Shown piece by piece: positions 57,031-64,000 of a stretch of DNA of 64,000 nt (position 1 is the stretch's first letter; each line of letters starts with the position of its first letter). Both the position numbers and the translations under genes were made by a program. Location of the stretch: NCBI GenBank assembly GCA_009735695.1, contig SRSL01000001.1, positions 248,048-312,047 of the forward strand, read 5' to 3'. The DNA comes from Christiangramia bathymodioli (GTDB taxonomy: Bacteria > Bacteroidota > Bacteroidia > Flavobacteriales > Flavobacteriaceae). A model generated the notes under the pieces. That model had not been told where the DNA came from and made no database searches. It saw nothing but the letters and a program-made list of their open reading frames with translations.

Positions 57031-57278
57031 CGGTTATCCCTTAGGGCCTTGATTAATTCGTCCTTGGTCATATCACTACGGCCTTCAATACCTACCTCTT
57101 TGGCTTTTTGATATAATTCGTCTTTGGTTCGCTCTTCATATTTATCGGCCTTTCCGCCCTTTTTACCAGACTTGGAATCATTAGCGATACGGGCTGCCTT
57201 TTCCTTGCTCATTCCTTTATCGCGAAGTTCCTGATATTGCTCATCATTTTTAATCTGTGGTCCGTGATCTTTAGCCAT
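57027..57278 (-). CDS. Small Rho-N/SAP-like protein in the NHEJ operon
   Basis: A protein of 83 residues with a very charged N-terminal half (GMSKEKAARIANDSKSGKK) and a C-terminal helix-loop-helix TKDELYQKAKEVGIEGRSDM, TKDELIKALR that fits a Rho N-terminal or SAP-like nucleic-acid-binding motif (DUF7218-like). It overlaps the Ku start by four bases (ATGA) and heads the operon, so it may assist end joining by binding DNA; this is inference. Confidence 0.85.
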   Translation of the reverse strand: MAKDHGPQIKNDEQYQELRDKGMSKEKAARIANDSKSGKKGGKADKYEERTKDELYQKAKEVGIEGRSDMTKDELIKALRDNR

Positions 57279-57595
57279 AATATTAAATTTTGTGTTTTAT
57301 AAAACTAGGCTTTTAAGGCTACAGACTAAATTATAAGCCGCTGATTAACTCGAGTTTAACTAGCTATTTTAACAAGCTTAAACATTTATTAAGAAAATAT
57401 TAAAACTGAGGAATAATGGGAACTCCCAAATAGTGCGGTTTTAACTTTTTAGGTACAAATCAAATTATAAAGAAGACCTAATGTCCGGTTAAAAAGGTTA
57501 AAAGAGTGGACAAAAGAAGGTATGAATAGTATTTTTAATTACTTATTAAATACTTAATTACACAATGTTGAACGAATTATTCGTAGGGGAATATT
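57279..57595. other. Divergent intergenic region before the NHEJ operon
   Basis: An AT-rich gap of 317 bases between the NHEJ operon and the helical gene at 57596. I see an inverted repeat ACGAATTATTCGT (57572-57584) right before an AGGGGA ribosome site, and a short direct repeat GGTTAAAAAGGTTAAAAG near 57486. No exact TAnnTTTG promoter was found on either strand; TAGTTTTA (minus, near 57300) is one mismatch off. Confidence 0.55.
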
Positions 57596-58063
57596 ATGAA
57601 GTTGGCAGAGAAGAAAAAGACCATAGAATTATTAGAAAAGTTACGCTTACGTAACTACAAAAGTGCTTTCATTTATCGAATAGCTTATATGAACGAAAAG
57701 AGGCTGGCATTAAGAAGCCTTTATTTCAATCTGCATAAGCAAAAGCTCGATTTTCTGAAAGATATTGAGAACACCATTGAACAGCTAAAGCGGGAGATCT
57801 CTCCCATAAAAGATCCAAAATTACTTGCTTTTTACAAGCGAAAACGTTGTGAGCTTAATAACTATTATCTCAAGTATAAGATGAGAGAAAGCTTTAAACG
57901 GGTGTATGAACGAGAAGTAAAAAGCTATAAAAAATATAAAAAATACCTATCCAGGGTCAACCATGCATGCGTTCGGGAACTTCTTTTAAGCCACAAGCAT
58001 GACCTGAAAAAGAATCTTCAGGAAATGAACCATACAGGAATAGGGAAGTTTTTGATGGCATAA
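57596..58063 (+). CDS. Hypothetical helical, Lys-rich protein
   Basis: A protein of 155 residues, predicted almost wholly alpha-helical and strongly basic (many Lys, Tyr, Leu). The pattern of long amphipathic helices with a C-terminal LLSHKHDLKKNLQEM recalls DUF2383/PA2169-type four-helix proteins, but the match is weak and no metal-binding motif is clear. AGGGGA five bases before the ATG is a good ribosome site, and an inverted repeat lies directly upstream. It is divergent from the NHEJ operon. Function unknown. Confidence 0.7.
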   Translation: MKLAEKKKTIELLEKLRLRNYKSAFIYRIAYMNEKRLALRSLYFNLHKQKLDFLKDIENTIEQLKREISPIKDPKLLAFYKRKRCELNNYYLKYKMRESFKRVYEREVKSYKKYKKYLSRVNHACVRELLLSHKHDLKKNLQEMNHTGIGKFLMA

Positions 58064-58090
58064 AAAACTCCGCTGCAAGGCGGAGTTTTT
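58062..58090. terminator. Bidirectional terminator before hppA
   Basis: AAAAACTCCGC (58063-58073) and GCGGAGTTTTT (58080-58090) with T runs on both strands, between the convergent genes at 57596 and hppA. Confidence 0.92.
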
Positions 58091-58111
58091 AAATACCAAT
58101 ATAGTAAGTTT

Positions 58112-60511
58112 TTACTTTAAAGTTTCAACTTTTGCTTTCACCTCATCTTCGGTTCCCGTAAAAGTATAATCTTCATTTTTCGATTTTCCTCCTTCGGTAG
58201 TAATAACTTCTACCTCTGCGGTGGTCACACCTTCTTTAACATACATATCCACTTTTACTTCCTTTTTGATCATGTTCTGAACATTCGATGTTTCATCCAT
58301 CAAAGGCACATCGCTTTCGGTATGTCCTCCCAGGATAGGAGCGATCACTAAACCGATCAAACAGGTTAACTTAATAAGGATGTTCATAGACGGTCCTGAA
58401 GTATCCTTGAATGGATCTCCAACCGTATCTCCGGTAACTGCAGCTTTGTGAGCGTCAGATCCTTTATAGGTCATTTCACCATTGATCATCACGCCGGCTT
58501 CAAATGATTTTTTCGCATTATCCCACGCACCTCCTGCGTTGTTCTGAAAAATGGCCCATAGCACACCGCTTACCGTTACTCCAGCCATATAACCTCCCAG
58601 CATTTCCGCGATCAAAAGATTATCATAACCAAACAGTTTTGGCAAAAAGGCGATAACAATAGGGAACCCAATAGTGATAACCCCAGGCAGAAGCATTTCT
58701 TTAAGGGCTGCCTGCGTAGAGATCTCCACACATTTATCGTATTGAGGTTTGGCAGTACCTTCCATAATTCCAGGGATTTCCTTGAATTGTCTTCTCACTT
58801 CCCTAACCATCTGCATGGCTGCACGACCTACCGAACTCATGGCTAAAGCTGAAAATACAACCGGCACCATTCCTCCAACGAATAGCATGGCAAGAACCGG
58901 GGCTTTAAAGATATTAATCCCATCTATACCGGTAAAAGTAACGTAGGCTGCAAAAAGCGCCAGCGAAGTCAATGCTGCGGAAGCGATCGCAAATCCTTTT
59001 CCTGTTGCTGCTGTTGTATTACCTACGGAATCCAGAATATCAGTTCGCTCTCTTACAATAGGTTCCTGCTCGCTCATTTCAGCGATACCACCCGCATTGT
59101 CGGCAATTGGTCCGAATGCGTCAATTGCTAATTGCATGGCAGTGGTGGCCATCATGGCGGAAGCAGCCAGGGCTACCCCATAGAATCCGGCAAAAGCATA
59201 GGATGCCCAGATCGCCACAGCGAATAATAAAATTGAAAGAAAAGTAGAGATCATTCCGGTAGAAAGTCCCGCGATTATGTTTGTGGCCGCGCCCGTACTG
59301 GAATTCTGAACGATTCCCAGAACCGGTTTTTTACCAAGACCGGTATAATATTCGGTTACCGCAGAGATCACACCTCCTACGATAATTCCAACCAAAGAGG
59401 CATAAAATACATTCAGGGAACTTATAGACTGCATTTCGAATCCTTCCTGTCCACCTACGAAAAAGCCCATTTTCATGGCTTCAGAAGGTAGCATCCAGGT
59501 CACTAAAAAGTAACTGGCTACTGCAACCAGTGCAATAGAAGACCAGTTCCCAATATTCAATGCTTTTTGCACTTCATTTTCCTTGGCATCATTTGAACTG
59601 ATCCTTACCAGCAGAGTTCCAATGATAGAAATGATCACACCTGCCCCAGCGATTGCCATTGGCAACAGGATAGGACCAATTCCGCCGAAACCGGCAGAAG
59701 TAATATCTCCTCCCATATCTTCGATGATATAGTTTCCGAGTACCATCGCGGCAAGAACGGTGGCTACGTAGCTACCAAAAAGGTCGGCTCCCATCCCGGC
59801 CACGTCACCTACATTATCCCCCACGTTATCAGCAATTGTAGCCGGGTTACGCGGATCGTCTTCAGGAATTCCTGCTTCCACCTTTCCTACAAGATCGGCA
59901 CCTACATCGGCAGCCTTTGTATAGATACCTCCACCTACACGGGCGAAAAGCGCGATAGATTCAGCACCAAGAGAAAAACCGGCAAGGGTTTCCAGTACTA
60001 CAGTCATTTGTTGAGTGTTGGTCCATTCCCCTCCCATGAAGTAATGGAAGAAAAGAATAAAGAAGCCCGTAAGCCCCAAAACCGCAAGCCCGGCAACTCC
60101 AAGCCCCATCACGGTACCTCCACCAAAAGAGATCTGAAGCGCTTTTGGTAGACTGGTTCTGGCTGCCTGGGTAGTACGAACATTAGACTGGGTAGCGATC
60201 TTCATCCCCATGTTTCCGGCAAGGGCCGAAAAGAAGGCTCCGAAGATAAATGCAACGATAATTAAATAATGGGTAGTTGGAACAAAGTAAGCGATAGCGG
60301 CCAAAGCGATACTGGCTCCGATCACGAAAAAGGTCAATAATTTATATTCTGCTTTAAGGAAGGCGAGGGCACCTTCATAGATGTGAGATGAAATGTCTTT
60401 CATTTTTCCGTCTCCGGCATCCTGTTTCATCACCCAGGATCTTTTAACCCCCATAAAAATGAGGCCGATTATCGCCAGCACAGCAGGCATATAAATCATC
60501 ATTGATTCCAT
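58112..60511 (-). CDS. hppA: Membrane-bound ion-pumping pyrophosphatase
   Basis: An integral membrane pyrophosphatase of 799 residues that couples PPi hydrolysis to Na+ and/or H+ export. Catalytic [35 protein letters not shown] is intact in the sequence near residue 185-220 and [10 protein letters not shown] has Ala at the position that marks potassium-dependent enzymes. After the last helix (about 727) it has an extra 72-residue soluble tail (starting [16 protein letters not shown]) that most family members lack. Its neighbour is the soluble pyrophosphatase gene on the same strand. Confidence 0.95.
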   Translation of the reverse strand: MESMMIYMPAVLAIIGLIFMGVKRSWVMKQDAGDGKMKDISSHIYEGALAFLKAEYKLLTFFVIGASIALAAIAYFVPTTHYLIIVAFIFGAFFSALAGNMGMKIATQSNVRTTQAARTSLPKALQISFGGGTVMGLGVAGLAVLGLTGFFILFFHYFMGGEWTNTQQMTVVLETLAGFSLGAESIALFARVGGGIYTKAADVGADLVGKVEAGIPEDDPRNPATIADNVGDNVGDVAGMGADLFGSYVATVLAAMVLGNYIIEDMGGDITSAGFGGIGPILLPMAIAGAGVIISIIGTLLVRISSNDAKENEVQKALNIGNWSSIALVAVASYFLVTWMLPSEAMKMGFFVGGQEGFEMQSISSLNVFYASLVGIIVGGVISAVTEYYTGLGKKPVLGIVQNSSTGAATNIIAGLSTGMISTFLSILLFAVAIWASYAFAGFYGVALAASAMMATTAMQLAIDAFGPIADNAGGIAEMSEQEPIVRERTDILDSVGNTTAATGKGFAIASAALTSLALFAAYVTFTGIDGINIFKAPVLAMLFVGGMVPVVFSALAMSSVGRAAMQMVREVRRQFKEIPGIMEGTAKPQYDKCVEISTQAALKEMLLPGVITIGFPIVIAFLPKLFGYDNLLIAEMLGGYMAGVTVSGVLWAIFQNNAGGAWDNAKKSFEAGVMINGEMTYKGSDAHKAAVTGDTVGDPFKDTSGPSMNILIKLTCLIGLVIAPILGGHTESDVPLMDETSNVQNMIKKEVKVDMYVKEGVTTAEVEVITTEGGKSKNEDYTFTGTEDEVKAKVETLK

Positions 60512-60577
60512 ATTAGCGGTTTAAGTTATGTTAATAAAATATTAATGCCCGCTAATGTAATAAAATCGGTGAATATT

Positions 60578-60611
60578 AAAAAAGCAATAACTTTTTAAGG
60601 TTATTGCTTTT
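60578..60611 (-). terminator. Terminator of the soluble pyrophosphatase gene
   Basis: AAAAGCAATAAC (60580-60591) and GTTATTGCTTTT (60600-60611); on the minus strand a T run follows. It separates ppa from hppA. Confidence 0.88.
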
Positions 60612-60637
60612 AAGTAATTAATAATGTGAAGATATAT

Positions 60638-61162
60638 TTACGATATCATGAATCTGGATTTGTCACCCTGAAAATTTTCGAATCGTTCCACGCACTGTCT
60701 GATGATCTCTCTAGCTTCGGCCGCATCACCAAAATCTCCGGTGTCAACCTTTTTCTTCTCAAGATCTTTATAAACCTGGAAGAAATGCTCGATCTCCTTG
60801 ATCATATGGCCGTTGAGTTCTTTAAGATCGTTAAGTCTATTCCAAATAGGATCTGAAATCGGCACACAGATGATCTTCTCATCCGGACCTTTTTCATCAG
60901 CCATATGGAAAACACCAATTGGCTTCACCTCCATCACCACTCCTGGAAAGGTAGGTTCAGAAACCAGTACCAGCACGTCCAGCGGATCTTCATCAAGAGC
61001 AAGGGTATTTGGAATAAAACCATAATCTGCAGGATACATCATAGAAGAAAAGATCATCCTGTCATAACGAACCTTTTTTAGTTCAAAATCATATTCGTAT
61101 TTGTTTCGACTCCCTTTTGGGATTTCGATCAATACATCAAAAGTCTCAAAGTTCTCAGACAT
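60638..61162 (-). CDS. ppa: Soluble inorganic pyrophosphatase
   Basis: A family I inorganic pyrophosphatase of 174 residues (EIPKGSRNKYEYD, DEDPLDVLVLV with the catalytic Asp set, VKPIGVFHMADEKGPDEKIICV). Hydrolyses cytosolic PPi. The start is set at MSENFETFDVLIEIPKGS; an upstream ATG (61198) would add 12 unrelated residues and would begin at the -7 box TATATTTG (61203-61196). It sits upstream of the membrane pyrophosphatase with a terminator between. Confidence 0.95.
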   Translation of the reverse strand: MSENFETFDVLIEIPKGSRNKYEYDFELKKVRYDRMIFSSMMYPADYGFIPNTLALDEDPLDVLVLVSEPTFPGVVMEVKPIGVFHMADEKGPDEKIICVPISDPIWNRLNDLKELNGHMIKEIEHFFQVYKDLEKKKVDTGDFGDAAEAREIIRQCVERFENFQGDKSRFMIS

Positions 61163-61229
61163 TGTTTTTAATTTTCTCAATTGTTTTAAGGGCTGCAAAT
61201 ATAGCGATTTTTAACCTTTAAAACCTTAA

Positions 61230-63725
61230 CTAAAAGTGAAATCCGAAATCTGCGATTATAGCGAAAGATCGGGCATCTGGATTTTCAAAATAATTACCTC
61301 TGAAATAGGCTTCGATTTGTAACACCTTGAAAATATTCCCGATACCAAAACTGTATTCATAATATGGATCATCATCTGGTGCCTGAAGCGGTAAGCCCGA
61401 GGCATCCAGCATTTTGCTTTCTTCGGAAAGATCTCCCCAAACCACGCTCACACCAACCAGTTCGCGAAGATTGAGTTCACGGAGAAGCGGAATTCGGCTA
61501 AGGAATCTTCCATTGAAATTATGGTCGAAATGAGCCGAAACATACGAATCGGTTACAAATTCGTAGAAATCAAGCGTTGGGAAGGTATTGTAAATGGCAA
61601 AATAAGTCTGGTTTCCGGGCACCACGCTTAGCAATGCCAAAGGCACCGGATCGAATGTCTTCCCGGCTTCCATGCTCAGGTTAGACCTTCCGAAGCCTCC
61701 AATCAATAATGGCTGATTGTAGAAGAACTGCAGTTTCTTATAATTGAAATCGCTATTGAAAACCTCCTTTACTCCAAGGCTATAGTTCAGAAAAAAAGTA
61801 GGAAAATCCTCCTCATTCACCACATCGGGTTCCACTCCAAAGCCCGAAAGTTTCCTACCCGGGGTAAAAGTGACAACAGTAGACAATTCAGTTTGGTTGA
61901 TCTCTGAGTCGACTTCAGTTCGCTCTTCATTGGTATAATAATCCAAGCTAAAACCTTCAGAAGCCGGATTGATCTCCCGGTAATTGATCCCAAACCTGAG
62001 ACTAAGGTTTTTCACCGGGTCGACCGAAACCGAAAAAGTGCTGAGATTGATTGAGCTTAGTTTATCGTTATCCCCAACGTTCAGAAGCGCCGATGAGGCA
62101 AGGCTCCTTCCCAGCACATCGGTGGTATTCGTAAGACTGGCTCCCAATTGTTCAACATCCCTCCTGTTTCCGCCCGTGATGATAAGCCGCGACTTATAAT
62201 CGAGCATCAGTTTGGCGGAAATTCCGTATTTGAACTTATCATCATTGAAGCCATAAGCTCCATAACCTTCGATACGCCAGGGATCGTTCTGGCCAAAATA
62301 GGTTCTTGCGCCCATTCTTACCCTTACTCCTTCCACTTCATTGAATCCGAAAGTTGAATAGACGGGGCCAAAATCCCAGCCGTCGAAATCCACATAGCCT
62401 GACTCCAGTAATGTTGCAACATTGTATGCCCGCTTAAAAGCCCTTGTTTTAGTAAGTGTATCCAGCATCACGTAGATGCCTTTTTCATCCTTGTTCAGGC
62501 TTTCGAGACGATTGACTTCCCAGAATTCATCAGTGCGATCGTATACGTACGACTGCGGATTATAAACTTCCTGCTGGTAAAAAGATTCGGGTTTTTTGAT
62601 ATTAAATTCATAATCATCATAAAGCAGAGTTCGTTTCGCATAGATACCTTTGGAATCCTTCTTTTTGTTCAGACCAAAATCGGCCATAAAGAAATCGCGG
62701 GTGATCAGGAAAATGGAATCGTTCATCACTTCATAATCCTGCTCGATATACACCTGTTTTACCCAGTTGATATTGGCATCTCTGGAGGTCTCCAGGTTGA
62801 TCTTCTTCACCGCCCAGGTGGTGTCGTTAACCCAGAAATTCCCGCGGAACGTGAGCTCGTTCTCTCTCCTTGGATAATAAATAATATTATAACACCATTT
62901 GTTATCCACAAAAGCACTATCGGAAAGTATATAATTATAGCTCTCAATACCGGTGGTGGAAACAGGGTTCACAAAGCTCTTATCGAAGAACTTGATGTAG
63001 GTCTTATAAATGTCGTAATCATCATAAATATCCTTTACGGCATCTATCAGGTTTCGATTTTCATTAAAACCTGAATTTTTGTTCCCTAGCAGCACTTCTT
63101 TCTTTCTTCCGGTCTCGTTATCACCGTAGACCCTGGAAACCGATTCATTGATAAATACCGGTAAATAGGTTTTACCCGTGACGCGGTTGGTATCGGCATA
63201 ATCAAAAATAAATTCCATCCCGTTAAAAACAGGATTTTTGATCACCGAACTATCCAGGCTATTCAGGTCGAACTGCAGTTTTTCATATTCTTTATAGGAA
63301 TACTGAGGAAAGGCATTTACGCCATTCTTTCTCCGGTTCGCCCATACCTTTCTCAAAATATCGATGGCCGGATTGTCCTTTTTGGAGGTTTTCCCGCGGT
63401 AGATCACCACTTCATCGAGGCTTGCGGCTTCCTCTTCCAAAATGATCTCCATATTTAGATTCACGGAAGATTCCAATGGAACCCTCAGCGTTTTATATCC
63501 TAAAAAAGAAACGACTATAGCTTCATAGGATCTTTCAGACTGCAGGTAGAATTCTCCGCCCTCATCGGTGGTGATCCCTTCTGAAGAATTTTCAAAAATG
63601 ACATTGGCAAAGGGCACGGTCTCTCCGGAAGTGCTTTTCACCACTCCGCCAACCTTGGTCTGCGCCAATAGGAAATTTAAACCACCGATGAAAAGCATCA
63701 GAAATAAAACGGCGCGCTTGCTCAT
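61230..63725 (-). CDS. DUF5686 outer-membrane protein with carboxypeptidase-regulatory-like domain
   Basis: A protein of 831 residues: signal peptide (ending NFLLAQ), a carboxypeptidase-regulatory-like beta-sandwich (about 24-110; VKSTSGETVPFANVIFENSSEG), the DUF5686 middle region, and a beta-barrel-like C-terminal part ending SFAIIADFGFHF with a terminal Phe typical of outer-membrane barrels. It resembles TonB-receptor-like surface proteins without a plug domain. Function unknown. It lies between ppa and pdhB on the same strand, with its own transcript likely, as a terminator precedes it. Confidence 0.88.
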   Translation of the reverse strand: MSKRAVLFLMLFIGGLNFLLAQTKVGGVVKSTSGETVPFANVIFENSSEGITTDEGGEFYLQSERSYEAIVVSFLGYKTLRVPLESSVNLNMEIILEEEAASLDEVVIYRGKTSKKDNPAIDILRKVWANRRKNGVNAFPQYSYKEYEKLQFDLNSLDSSVIKNPVFNGMEFIFDYADTNRVTGKTYLPVFINESVSRVYGDNETGRKKEVLLGNKNSGFNENRNLIDAVKDIYDDYDIYKTYIKFFDKSFVNPVSTTGIESYNYILSDSAFVDNKWCYNIIYYPRRENELTFRGNFWVNDTTWAVKKINLETSRDANINWVKQVYIEQDYEVMNDSIFLITRDFFMADFGLNKKKDSKGIYAKRTLLYDDYEFNIKKPESFYQQEVYNPQSYVYDRTDEFWEVNRLESLNKDEKGIYVMLDTLTKTRAFKRAYNVATLLESGYVDFDGWDFGPVYSTFGFNEVEGVRVRMGARTYFGQNDPWRIEGYGAYGFNDDKFKYGISAKLMLDYKSRLIITGGNRRDVEQLGASLTNTTDVLGRSLASSALLNVGDNDKLSSINLSTFSVSVDPVKNLSLRFGINYREINPASEGFSLDYYTNEERTEVDSEINQTELSTVVTFTPGRKLSGFGVEPDVVNEEDFPTFFLNYSLGVKEVFNSDFNYKKLQFFYNQPLLIGGFGRSNLSMEAGKTFDPVPLALLSVVPGNQTYFAIYNTFPTLDFYEFVTDSYVSAHFDHNFNGRFLSRIPLLRELNLRELVGVSVVWGDLSEESKMLDASGLPLQAPDDDPYYEYSFGIGNIFKVLQIEAYFRGNYFENPDARSFAIIADFGFHF

Positions 63726-63733
63726 GTTCAGAC

Positions 63734-63766
63734 AAAAAAAAACTTCACCCCTCAGGATGAAGTTTC
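63734..63766 (-). terminator. Terminator of pdhB
   Basis: AAACTTCA (63740-63747) and TGAAGTTT (63758-63765); on the minus strand nine T follow. It lies between the pdhB stop and the DUF5686 gene start. Confidence 0.85.
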
Positions 63767-63785
63767 AAATATAAGTTGAAATCTG

Positions 63786-64000
63786 TTAGATATACATCAC
63801 CTTTTTTACGGCCTTGATCACGTCCTCGCTGTTAGGCAGCCACTCTTCTAGAAGCACTGGAGAATATGGCGCAGGAGTATCGGCAGTGTTAAGCTTCACG
63901 ATAGGAGCATCCAGGTAGTCGAAGGCATTTGCCTGCACCTGGTATGTGATCTCGGTCGCCACATTTCCAAATGGCCATGCCTCTTCAAGGATCACCAAAC
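63786..64000 (-). CDS. pdhB: Pyruvate dehydrogenase E1 component beta subunit, C-terminal end
   Basis: The last 70 or so residues of a transketolase-family E1 beta subunit (VILEEAWPFGNVATEITYQVQ, LDAPIVKLNTADTPAPYSPVLLEEWLPN). The frame runs off the right edge, so the start is not visible. It is part of the pyruvate dehydrogenase complex that makes acetyl-CoA; a branched-chain 2-oxoacid E1 is the main alternative, but the PAPYSPVLLEEWLPN end fits PdhB of flavobacteria. Confidence 0.88.
   Translation of the reverse strand, partial: LVILEEAWPFGNVATEITYQVQANAFDYLDAPIVKLNTADTPAPYSPVLLEEWLPNSEDVIKAVKKVMYI

Noticed and set aside
1-64000. CRISPR arrays, tRNA or rRNA genes, prophage, full IS elements
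   Set aside because: None found by eye; the only regular array is the 8-bp tandem repeat, whose unit is far too short for CRISPR.

Overview
The window reads as a chromosomal segment of a marine-type Flavobacteriaceae (Bacteroidota), possibly close to Gramella/Christiangramia; the genus is an inference. Supporting signs: a gliding-motility ABC subunit (GldA), methionine synthase split into two proteins, DUF3857 and DUF5686 proteins, lipoproteins ending their signal in SC, Bacteroidota promoters of the form TTG-N17-21-TAnnTTTG, few Shine-Dalgarno sites, and interspersed intergenic repeats typical of this family. I see no rRNA, tRNA, CRISPR array, phage or complete IS element. Almost all of the window is housekeeping metabolism; the unusual content is in the cis-regulatory RNA and the repeat elements.

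Layout. 1-1.4 kb: end of a TIGR03915 DNA-metabolism gene and two small LEA-like lipoproteins. 1.4-6.6 kb (minus): ispB, rlmN, queA, aroA, a small membrane protein and a MazG-like hydrolase. 6.7-9.3 kb: an isoquinoline-1-oxidoreductase type molybdoenzyme (iorAB), bordered by an 8-bp tandem repeat. 9.5-13.4 kb: two DUF3857 transglutaminase-like proteins. 13.5-14.9 kb: dtd and rsgA. 15-18.9 kb: a Phe/Tyr operon (pheA, aminotransferase, tyrA, DAHP synthase-chorismate mutase), preceded by a leader peptide and terminator that form a complete attenuator. 19.2-22.7 kb: gldA, a ParDE toxin-antitoxin pair, a GIN-domain lipoprotein and a PagL-like deacylase. 22.7-28.4 kb: metF, metH2 and metH1 behind a SAM-I riboswitch; metH2 carries an in-frame DUF559 nuclease-like insertion and a second small palindromic insertion. 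28.5-42.7 kb (minus): a sulfur island with OsmC, ferredoxin-NADP reductase, siroheme genes, a sulfite reductase fused to HEPN, cysNDH, DUF2061, an Rrf2 regulator, metZ, homoserine dehydrogenase, metX and metY. 43-44.4 kb: metK behind a SAM-II-like riboswitch. 44.6-52.7 kb (plus): acyl-CoA dehydrogenase, hydroxyacid dehydrogenase, universal stress protein, PLP dehydratase, SLC13 permease, DUF202, DUF6122, deoxynucleoside kinase, fatty-acid hydroxylase. 52.7-57.3 kb (minus): App1 phosphatase, LigD, Ku, small SAP-like protein. 57.6-64 kb: helical hypothetical protein, membrane and soluble pyrophosphatases, DUF5686 protein, and the end of pdhB.

How the genes work together. The sulfur and methionine genes take sulfate to sulfide (cysDN, cysH, SiR with siroheme from CobA/SirC), activate homoserine (hom, metX), fix sulfide (metY, metZ), methylate homocysteine (metF, metH1/2) and make SAM (metK). 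Several independent RNA sensors act on this route: SAM-I at metH, a SAM-II-like element at metK, and three short Met/Cys-rich leader peptides, each followed by an intrinsic terminator and competing antiterminator pairing. Two of those attenuators lie in tandem behind one promoter upstream of metY; the third lies between cysN and the sulfite reductase gene. The Phe/Tyr operon uses the same logic with a leader carrying seven consecutive Phe/Tyr codons. These attenuators and the DUF559 insertion in metH2 are what I consider most worth following up. Everything was read by eye; no alignment, folding or database search was run.
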